Shown here: one piece after another, positions 49,954 to 56,834 of the stretch
Layout of the letters: the number at the start of each line of letters is the position of its first letter
Position numbering within the stretch: position 1 is the stretch's first letter
Source of the DNA: an uncultured Prevotellaceae bacterium
GTDB lineage: Bacteria > Bacteroidota > Bacteroidia > Bacteroidales > Bacteroidaceae
Direction: 5' to 3'
Assembly (NCBI GenBank): GCA_937891085.1
Contig: CALAEY010000131.1
Coordinates: forward strand, 1 to 63,401
DNA length: 63,401 nt
Program-made: the position numbers and the translations under genes
Notes under the pieces: model-generated
What the model saw: only the letters and a program-made list of their open reading frames with translations
Told to the model about the DNA's origin: nothing
The model's database searches: none

Positions 49954-52110
49954 TTATTCTTCCTGTTCTTTCTCTTCGAACTCCTTAATCAGCTTGTTCT
50001 GAACATCGGTTGGAACCAGCTCGTAGCTTGAGAACTTCATGCTGAAGGAAGCACGACCACCTGTCAGTGAGCTTAATGCCGTAGAGTAAGACGACATTTC
50101 CTTCAATGGCACCTTAGCCACCAACTTCTGGAATCCAGAATCGCTGTCCATACCCATGATGATGGCACGACGACCCTGCAAGTCACTCATCACATCACCC
50201 ATATAGTCAGCAGGAACCAGAACTTCTACGTCATAAACAGGCTCCAAGATCTTAGGACCAGCATTGCGGAAGGCCTCGCTGAATGCGTTACGACCAGCCA
50301 GCATGAAGGAGATTTCATTAGAATCTACTGGGTGCATCTTACCATCATAGATGATCACGCGCACGTCACGAGCGTAAGAACCAGTCAGTGGGCCCTGCTC
50401 CATGCGCTGCATGATACCCTTCTGGATAGCAGGCATGAAACGTGCATCGATGGCACCACCTACCACAGCATTGATGAAGATAATCTTACCACCCCACTCC
50501 AATGGGAATTCATCCTTACCCTTCACGTTGATCTTGTATTCCTGACCACCGAAGCGATAAGTATCTGGATCTGGCATACCCTCAGTATAAGGTTCTACAA
50601 TCAGGTGAACCTCACCAAACTGACCAGCACCACCAGACTGCTTCTTATGACGATAGTCGGCACGGGCAGCCTTTGTGATAGTCTCACGGTATGGGATACG
50701 AGGCTCATCATACTGGATCATCAGCTTCTCGTTGTTCTCCAAGCGCCACTTCAATGTACGGAGGTGGAACTCACCCTGACCGTTAACGATGGTCTGACGC
50801 AACTCCTTAGACTGGTCGATAATCCAAGTTGGATCTTCCTCATGCATACGGTTGAGGAGAGTCATCATCTTCTCCATTTCGGCCTCGTTCTGTGGACGGA
50901 TAGCACGAGAATACTTAGAGTTAGGATACTTGATGAAGTCGAAGCGGTTGTCAGAATCCTTGGCATTCAGAGTATTGCCCAGATGTACATCCTTCAGCTT
51001 CACTGTACAACCTATATCACCTGCATGCATTTCATCAACATTGTCGCGGATAGAACCAGCGCAAACGAAGAGCTGTCCAATGCGCTCCTTAGAGCCACGG
51101 TCTGCATTAGTAAGGTCATCACCACCATGAACGATACCGCTCATCACCTTGAAATACTGCACCTCACCGATATGAGGCTCAACGGCTGTCTTGAAGAAGT
51201 AGAGAGATGTAGGAGCATTAGGATCTGCCTTCACTTCCACGCCCTGGGTGTTAGCCACTGCAGGCATTTCGTCAACTGCAGGAACCACATCACCCAAGAA
51301 CTCCATCAGGCGATGTACGCCCATATCCTTACCTGCGCATACGCAGCAAACAGGGAACATGCCACGAGCAACCAAACCCTTGCGGATACCCAGAACGGTC
51401 TCTTCCTCGCTCAGTTCCATAGTGTCGAAGAATTTCTCCATCAGAGCATCGTCATGCTCAGCAGCAGCCTCCACCAATGCATTGTGCAGGTCTTCTGCCT
51501 TACTCATCTCGCTGGCAGGGATGTCCTCGATAGTAGGAGCACCACCCTCGTCGGCCCAAGAGTATTTCTTCATCTTAATCAAGTCGATCATTGCATTGTA
51601 GCCAGCACCTACATTCAGAGGATACTGCACAGGAACTACCTTAGAACCATAGATAATGCGGAGCTGCTCCAGCACCTGATCGAAATCGCAGTTTTCGCTG
51701 TCGAGTTTGTTCACAACGAATATAACAGGCTTCTTCAAGCTATCAGTAAGACGGAACTGGTTCTGAGTACCAACTTCAGGACCCTGAGGACCGTTGATCA
51801 GCAGGATAGTAGTGTCTGTCACGTTCATAGCCGTCACAGCTGCGCCTACGAAGTCATCACTACCCGGGCAGTCAATGATGTTCAGTTTCTTACCATTGTA
51901 TTCTACATGGAATACTGTAGAAAATACAGAGTATCCGTATTCCTGCTCTACAGGGAAATAATCGCTGACTGTATTCTTGGCAAGCACCTTGCCACGACGT
52001 CTGATGATACCACTCTCATAGAGCAGCGCCTCTGTGAGAGTGGTTTTACCCGCGCCCGAGTTACCAAGGAGCGCAATGTTTTTGATCTCGTTTGTCTTAT
52101 AAACTTTCAT
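49954..52110 (-). CDS. EF-G2-type translation elongation factor with altered GTPase centre
   Basis: 718-residue EF-G paralogue. P-loop GNSGAGKT at 16-23 and NKLD at 134-137 are usable, but the switch II motif reads DCPGSDDF (80-87), so the catalytic His of DTPGHVDF is Ser84, and switch I reads EQEYGYSV in place of EQERGIT. These are marks of the Bacteroides EF-G2 branch, reported to support translocation without GTP hydrolysis under carbon limitation. Domains III-V, including a domain IV tip with PVDSNEISF, are complete. Monocistronic. Confidence 0.88.
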   Translation of the reverse strand: MKVYKTNEIKNIALLGNSGAGKTTLTEALLYESGIIRRRGKVLAKNTVSDYFPVEQEYGYSVFSTVFHVEYNGKKLNIIDCPGSDDFVGAAVTAMNVTDTTILLINGPQGPEVGTQNQFRLTDSLKKPVIFVVNKLDSENCDFDQVLEQLRIIYGSKVVPVQYPLNVGAGYNAMIDLIKMKKYSWADEGGAPTIEDIPASEMSKAEDLHNALVEAAAEHDDALMEKFFDTMELSEEETVLGIRKGLVARGMFPVCCVCAGKDMGVHRLMEFLGDVVPAVDEMPAVANTQGVEVKADPNAPTSLYFFKTAVEPHIGEVQYFKVMSGIVHGGDDLTNADRGSKERIGQLFVCAGSIRDNVDEMHAGDIGCTVKLKDVHLGNTLNAKDSDNRFDFIKYPNSKYSRAIRPQNEAEMEKMMTLLNRMHEEDPTWIIDQSKELRQTIVNGQGEFHLRTLKWRLENNEKLMIQYDEPRIPYRETITKAARADYRHKKQSGGAGQFGEVHLIVEPYTEGMPDPDTYRFGGQEYKINVKGKDEFPLEWGGKIIFINAVVGGAIDARFMPAIQKGIMQRMEQGPLTGSYARDVRVIIYDGKMHPVDSNEISFMLAGRNAFSEAFRNAGPKILEPVYDVEVLVPADYMGDVMSDLQGRRAIIMGMDSDSGFQKLVAKVPLKEMSSYSTALSSLTGGRASFSMKFSSYELVPTDVQNKLIKEFEEKEQEE

Positions 52111-52174
52111 GATCTTATATTGATTTAAAGTGATTATTCACGTGTATTTCTACACTCTTTTTAATTTAAACGTC

Positions 52175-52206
52175 CGAAGTTAGAAATTATATATTATAAA
52201 TGCAAC
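52175..52206 (-). promoter_or_regulatory. Promoter of the EF-G2 gene
   Basis: Minus strand GTTG (52203-52206), 20 nt, TAACTTCG (52175-52182), one mismatch in each element. The leader of about 60 nt contains GTGTA-TTTC-TACAC (52142-52155), a small hairpin or operator. Confidence 0.5.
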
Positions 52207-52244
52207 ATCTTGGGCGTTTTTTCTTAAAAATATAGTCATATAAA

Positions 52245-52280
52245 GGGCGTTTACCCACCTTATTGGCATGATAAACGCCC
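52245..52280 (-). terminator. Terminator of the GH2 gene
   Basis: GGGCGTTTA (52245-52253) and TAAACGCCC (52272-52280) pair perfectly; the minus-strand tail is CTTTATAT. It lies 9 bp past the beta-galactosidase stop. Confidence 0.7.
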
Positions 52281-52288
52281 CTTTTTTA

Positions 52289-55200
52289 TCACATTCCTTC
52301 ATACTGAGGATGATTCAGCGGACTGATGATGAACGTGAATTCATAGTCCTGATAAGGCAGGCGATACTGCTCCAATGGCAGGGTGCCCCAACTGGTGATG
52401 CATCCCAGTCCCATCTGCACTTTGTCTATCAGCAGGTTGGTCAAGTCGGCCTCTTCCACTTCCTGTGAGTGCATCTGGTGTTTAGCCACACCCTCATCCA
52501 GCGATTCGATGGTATAGTGGAGGGCTGAAGCAGAGAATGGTTCTTCTGCCACCACCTCGATACCACGTCCAGTGGCATCTGTCATGTGCCACCAGCGGAT
52601 GTCAGTCTTCGTACCTGTCTCCTGCGGACGGATGTAAGGATAGAACTGCTCGCTTACCGTCTGGTTGTAGATACCGATGAGGGCATTGTCCTTACGATCT
52701 ATGTAGTTCTCCACAGGACCACGTCCCCAGTACTCGATGTTCTCAAAGCTACGAGGCATAGGCAGCTGCATACCGAAGCGGAAGAAGTCAGATACCGTAG
52801 CCTCCTTGTCGGCAGTGAGTTTCTGCGTCACCTTCACAGCGCCCACATTATTTATAATATAGGTGAGGTTCAGCTTAGCCTGCAAGTCAGGCATATCGTA
52901 GGCGGCCTCCACTACAACCAAACCATCATCGTCAATGTCTTGCTCAAGTGAGGTCAGTTTCAGGATTGGATTCTTCCAAGCCGCATAGCGTGTCTGCAGA
53001 CGAGCGCCAAAGTCATTGTCTGTAGGTGCGCGCCAGAAGTTAGGTGTCAGAGACTCGCCTTCTTTCAGAATGTCTTGGCCGTTAAGGGCATATTTCACCA
53101 AGAAGCCAGTTGCACGACTGAATTCCATGCGGAAGTCATCGTTTTCTACGATGAGGAAGTGACGATCGTTATCCCACACCTTTGGTGTTTGCACCTCTAC
53201 GTTCATCGGTTCTACGTTGAAGAAGTCCATAGACACACCCTGGAAAGGATTCATCACCAATTGGTCCTTAGCCACCTCAAAGTGGGCAGGAAGCAGGCCT
53301 TCGGCATTCTTCAGTTTATAGGATACGTTCAGCAGCCATTCGCAATGCTGGCAGTGTCCGCCAATTGGCAAAGTCAGCTCCACCGTTTGCTGAGGGCCTA
53401 CGTTCAGGTCTTCCACCCTACCGCTGCGCTGAGGTTCGCCATTGTGCATCACCGTCCACTCCAGATAGTAGGCAGAGAGGTCGCGGAAGAAGTTCTCGTT
53501 ATAGATACTCACGATACCCTTATCCAGATCTACGGCCTTCGTCCAGATGTTCTGGTAGTAGTAGCCCACCTCATACATGTGAGGATTAGGCACGCGGTCA
53601 GGACTGATCAAGCCATTGTCGCAGAAGTTCTGGTCGCTGGCATCATACTTGTTGAAGTCGCCACCATAGGCATAGATCATCTTACCGTTCTTACCCGTCC
53701 AGCGGATGGACTGATCCACGAAGTCCCAAATGAAACCGCCTTGATACTTCGGATACTTGCGGATAACCTCCCAATACTCCTTGAAGCCACCTTCGGAGTT
53801 ACCCATCGCATGGGCGTACTCGCACTGAATCAGCGGCTTGTTCTTTGAGCTGTCTTCGCTATATTTCACAGCACCGTCAGGACTGAGGTACATAGGGCAG
53901 TAGATGTCTGAAAGACCCTCATAACCAGCACGTTCGTACTGCACAGGGCGACTTGGGTCTTCTGCCTTTGTCCACTTATAGGTCTCCTCGAAGTTCTCTC
54001 CATAGCCAGCCTCATTGCCAAGCGACCAGAAGATGATGCTGGGGTGATTGAAGTTGCGCTGCACATTGCGCTGATCACGCTCCATGTGTGCTTTCTTGAA
54101 ATCGGCACGTTTCGCCAAAGTAGCCTCGCCATAGCCCATTCCGTGGCTCTCGATGTTGGCTTCAGCTACCATATAGATGCCATACTGGTCGCACAAATCA
54201 TACCAATAACTATCGTCAGGATAGTGGCACGTACGCACAGCATTGAGGTTGAACTGCTTCATGATCTGAATATCCTGCAGCATGCGCTCCTTAGACACCA
54301 CATAGCCACCATCTGGATCCAATTCGTGACGATCGGCACCCTTGAAGAGCACTGGCTGTCCGTTTACCAATACCTGCGCATCCTTGATCTCTATCTTGCG
54401 GAAGCCCACCTTGATAGGAATCACCTCCAGCACCTTAGTGCCTTGCATCAGTTTTGCACGCAGTGTATATAAATAAGGTGTCTCAGCCGTCCACTTGCTT
54501 GGGTTGCTCACTGCCAACTTCACATGCTGTGATGCCGCAGCTTTCACGGTCTGATTGACTACCACCTCGCCACGGGCATTGAGCAGTTCCAGAGCGATGT
54601 TTCCACTACCTACAGCCTCTACCTTCACGTCTAGAGTACCGTCTTTATACTGAGCATCGAGGTCTGGAGTCACACGCAAGTCACTGATATGCGTCTTGTT
54701 GCGGGCATAGAGGTAACAGTCGCGTCCCACACCGCAGAAGCGGAAGAAGTCCTGATCTTCCAGATAAGTACCATCGCACCAGCGGAAAACTTGGAAAGCA
54801 ATCAGGTTCTTCTGACCAGCCTTCAGGTATGGAGTCAAGTCGAACTCAGCTTCCAACTTGCTGTCTTCGCTATAGCCCACGAAGCGGCCGTTTACCCACA
54901 GATAGATATTGCTAGTCACAGAGCCGAAGTGCGCGATGATCTGCTTGCCGTTCCATGAAGCTGGCACGGTGATCTCCTTGCGGTAAGAACCCACATGATT
55001 ATTCTTCACAGGAATCTCTGGCGGATTGCTCTTAAACTGATTCATCCAGGCATAGCCCATGTTCACGTAGAGCGGATCGCCATAGCCGTTGAGCTCCCAA
55101 ACGCCAGGAACAGGCATCTTGCCCCAACTGCCATCGTTATATCCCACTTGATAGAAGTCCGTTGGCCGTTGGTCAGCATCCTCCACCCAATGGAACTTCC

Positions 55201-55402
55201 ATGTGCCGTTCAGCGTCATGAAGTTGGAACTCTCCTTCATGTCGCCACGACCGGCCCTCATCTCATCTTCGTATGCGAAAAAGTGAGTATGCATCGGCAG
55301 TCTGTTCACCGCATTGACCTGCGGATCCTGCCATTCATTTTTCTGAGCGTTAAGCGTCAAGCACAGTGCGCTCAAACAAAGGGTTAGAAACGTCTTTTTC
55401 AT
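52289..55402 (-). CDS. Secreted GH2 beta-galactosidase
   Basis: LacZ-type glycoside hydrolase family 2 enzyme, 1037 residues with a signal peptide (about 1-19, TLNAQ). Order: sugar-binding jelly roll (GVWELNGYGDPLYVN), Ig-like domains, TIM barrel with acid/base Glu464 (LGNEAG) and nucleophile Glu528 (QCEYAH), and C-terminal beta-gal small chain domain (RAPTDNDFGARLQ, YWGRGPVENY). Likely hydrolyses beta-galactosides in the periplasm or at the surface. It is not in a polysaccharide locus with SusCD. Read from a -7 element at 55425-55432. Confidence 0.94.
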   Translation of the reverse strand: MKKTFLTLCLSALCLTLNAQKNEWQDPQVNAVNRLPMHTHFFAYEDEMRAGRGDMKESSNFMTLNGTWKFHWVEDADQRPTDFYQVGYNDGSWGKMPVPGVWELNGYGDPLYVNMGYAWMNQFKSNPPEIPVKNNHVGSYRKEITVPASWNGKQIIAHFGSVTSNIYLWVNGRFVGYSEDSKLEAEFDLTPYLKAGQKNLIAFQVFRWCDGTYLEDQDFFRFCGVGRDCYLYARNKTHISDLRVTPDLDAQYKDGTLDVKVEAVGSGNIALELLNARGEVVVNQTVKAAASQHVKLAVSNPSKWTAETPYLYTLRAKLMQGTKVLEVIPIKVGFRKIEIKDAQVLVNGQPVLFKGADRHELDPDGGYVVSKERMLQDIQIMKQFNLNAVRTCHYPDDSYWYDLCDQYGIYMVAEANIESHGMGYGEATLAKRADFKKAHMERDQRNVQRNFNHPSIIFWSLGNEAGYGENFEETYKWTKAEDPSRPVQYERAGYEGLSDIYCPMYLSPDGAVKYSEDSSKNKPLIQCEYAHAMGNSEGGFKEYWEVIRKYPKYQGGFIWDFVDQSIRWTGKNGKMIYAYGGDFNKYDASDQNFCDNGLISPDRVPNPHMYEVGYYYQNIWTKAVDLDKGIVSIYNENFFRDLSAYYLEWTVMHNGEPQRSGRVEDLNVGPQQTVELTLPIGGHCQHCEWLLNVSYKLKNAEGLLPAHFEVAKDQLVMNPFQGVSMDFFNVEPMNVEVQTPKVWDNDRHFLIVENDDFRMEFSRATGFLVKYALNGQDILKEGESLTPNFWRAPTDNDFGARLQTRYAAWKNPILKLTSLEQDIDDDGLVVVEAAYDMPDLQAKLNLTYIINNVGAVKVTQKLTADKEATVSDFFRFGMQLPMPRSFENIEYWGRGPVENYIDRKDNALIGIYNQTVSEQFYPYIRPQETGTKTDIRWWHMTDATGRGIEVVAEEPFSASALHYTIESLDEGVAKHQMHSQEVEEADLTNLLIDKVQMGLGCITSWGTLPLEQYRLPYQDYEFTFIISPLNHPQYEGM

Positions 55403-55424
55403 AGTAGCAAAACAATTATTGCTG

Positions 55425-55432
55425 CAAAGATA
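55425..55432 (-). promoter_or_regulatory. Bacteroidetes -7 element for the GH2 gene
   Basis: TATCTTTG on the minus strand, 22 bp before the GH2 ATG; no clear TTTG at -33. Confidence 0.55.
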
Positions 55433-55543
55433 GAATTTTCTTTGTAAAATCTAGCAGATATGCCTGTTTTTTCATTGCCAGACCCCTATATAAAAAGGTA
55501 GTGCCAAAGAGAAATACAAAGTTAGATACCTTCTTCTTTGGTT

Positions 55544-55631
55544 TCAGTCACTCGCATGACGATGGTCAGTCACCGTTATGACTGAGCTCGTTCATGCTTG
55601 GGATTTAGCTCAGTCATCGGAGTGACTGAGC
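55544..55631. repeat. Four tandem 22-bp palindromic units (array C)
   Basis: Units start at 55544, 55566, 55588 and 55610, exactly 22 bp apart. Units 2 and 4 are TCAGTCA-N6-TGACTGA with different centres (CCGTTA, TCGGAG); unit 1 keeps the left arm and part of the right; unit 3 is degenerate. Same geometry as array A with a different half-site. Confidence 0.8.
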
Positions 55632-55700
55632 GGAAGGGATAGTTAGACGGGAGTGGAAGATGGCTAAACTTTGGGAAAACCCACGGGCATACGTCAAAAA

Positions 55701-55804
55701 AGACCTCACACTTCACGCCTTAACACTATGTCACTGATTTTCTGTGTGTTATCCTGTGAATTCTCGTTCTGAGACTTCACAAGACTTCACGCAGGCTTCA
55801 CGCT
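55701..55804. repeat. Left inverted-repeat arm of GTGAAGTC-type iterons
   Basis: An outer 17-bp block (55701-55717) and an inner 35-bp block (55770-55804), each made of ACTTCAC units. They are matched in reverse complement by 56315-56331 (16 of 17) and 56228-56262 (32 of 35). The spacer between blocks is 52 bp on both sides. Confidence 0.85.
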
Positions 55805-55829
55805 CCTATTCAGGCGGCTTTCTTAGGAA

Positions 55830-56177
55830 TCAGTTGATACATCTGTCCTTTTCTGCCATGCCGCGAAGAGCATCCCATGAAGGAAGATGCTCCAAATAAT
55901 CAATGATAGGGTCAAAGTCTGGAATGGCATCAGAGCCGATGAATTCTTCGATGTTTATTCGAGGAGATTTGCCCCCAATTCCTTCCAGCTTTGCCTTTCG
56001 TACAATGGAATTGAGGGCTTCCGCCGTCAATATGCTCCATCGGGTTTGTTCATCACCATCGCTTACCTTACTCCATTCGGTTTTCCCGCTGAGCAAGTTT
56101 CTGCGAAACTCGTAATTCTCCTTAAGGAAGGTCTCTATTTCTAAGACAGCTTCCCGCATTTGATCAATGTTCTCCAT
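55830..56177 (-). CDS. Fragment resembling the N-terminus of VirE/primase-type element proteins
   Basis: A 115-residue frame. Its pattern, EIETFLKENYEFRRNLLSGKTEW, then LNSIVRKAKLEGI, and FDPIIDYLEHLPSWD, resembles the linker region of Bacteroidales VirE/DUF3874-type proteins, where FNP...DYL..LP.WDG precedes a primase-helicase ATPase. Here the frame stops 15 residues after PSWD, so the catalytic part is missing. ATG at 56177 chosen; GTG at 56183 and ATG at 56159 are alternatives. The family call is from memory. Confidence 0.5.
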   Translation of the reverse strand: MENIDQMREAVLEIETFLKENYEFRRNLLSGKTEWSKVSDGDEQTRWSILTAEALNSIVRKAKLEGIGGKSPRINIEEFIGSDAIPDFDPIIDYLEHLPSWDALRGMAEKDRCIN

Positions 56178-56227
56178 AATCACAAAATTAATAAAGGTTT
56201 TAAAATCATGCTTTTTCTTGTTATCGA

Positions 56228-56331
56228 AGCGTGAAGTCCGCGTGAAGTCTCGTGAAGTCTCAAGGGAGTAAACTGTACCACAAACACATGTATTTCAACC
56301 ACTTACGGACCAACCGTGAAGTGTGAAGTCT
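56228..56331. repeat. Right inverted-repeat arm of GTGAAGTC-type iterons
   Basis: Inner block 56228-56262 contains three tandem units of the form GTGAAGTCYG/GTGAAGTCTC; outer block 56315-56331 has GTGAAGTGTGAAGTC. Mirror image of 55701-55804. Confidence 0.85.
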
Positions 56332-56604
56332 ATTTTTTAATTCGCCTCACGTTTTTCACGCCACTTCTGCTTCGATTTCAGAAACACCGCAAAGTTAACA
56401 CACAAGATAGGCTGTTTTGCGGTTTCCCCTGTGCCCCAGCATGCCACTTGGCGGGGTACAGGGAAAAATTAACGAAAGAGAGGGAAAAGGGGAGGGAAAG
56501 AAGGAACTCCTCAAACTGACGTTTTAAGCGTAAACATTCGTAGGCATCCACAATTTGAAATTACTAAAACTGCATAACACGGGTAAAACAAATAAGTACA
56601 CAGA

Positions 56605-56645
56605 AACAGCAACTATATGCTCCACTTGAAGTTGTAGTTGCTGTT
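56605..56645 (-). terminator. Candidate terminator of the leucine-rich repeat gene
   Basis: AACAGCAACTA (56605-56615) and TAGTTGCTGTT (56635-56645) pair perfectly over 11 bp. It is about 190 bp past the stop and its minus-strand tail is only weakly T-rich. Confidence 0.4.
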
Positions 56646-56834
56646 ACTATAGTATATAGGTATTACTACCTGTAGTTTATCTAATTCTTCCTATTCTTTT
56701 ATTATTCATGATTTTTCTTGATTAATCTGTTGTACCACCACCAGCATTACCAGAACCATGTTTAAGATGAATTGCCACATTACTATTATTGTAAACACTT
56801 AATGTTTGCGTATATTGAGTCTCATTTACACATT

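Larger units (their letters stand above)
55403..55829. other. Gene-free region with GH2 promoter and repeat arrays
   Basis: These 427 bp hold the GH2 -7 element, the 22-bp array C (55544-55631), a copy of GTGGAAGATG (55653-55662) that also occurs in the inverted repeat at 12.3 kb, and the left arms of the inverted repeat flanking the VirE-like fragment. No gene seen. Confidence 0.7.
56184..56834. other. Gene-free region right of the VirE-like fragment
   Basis: 651 bp holding a -7 element for the fragment (TAATTTTG on the minus strand, 56183-56190), the right inverted-repeat arms (56228-56331), an 11-bp GC hairpin (56427-56463, CCCTGT/ACAGGG outer pairs) of unknown role, and a terminator-like stem (56605-56645). 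No gene seen. Confidence 0.65.

Noticed and set aside
50332..52128. A 598-codon open frame antisense to the EF-G2 gene
   Set aside because: It mirrors the codon pattern of EF-G2, shows no domain, and would displace a clearly conserved protein.
55696..56338. A known insertion sequence
   Set aside because: No transposase of any family is encoded between the inverted repeats, and the repeats are internal tandem arrays, unlike IS ends.
56720..56834. A third YxxP-type small peptide after the leucine-rich repeat gene (frame ending HGSGNAGGGTTD)
   Set aside because: No start codon in frame before an upstream stop and no Y-x2-P core; similarity is limited to a Gly-rich end.
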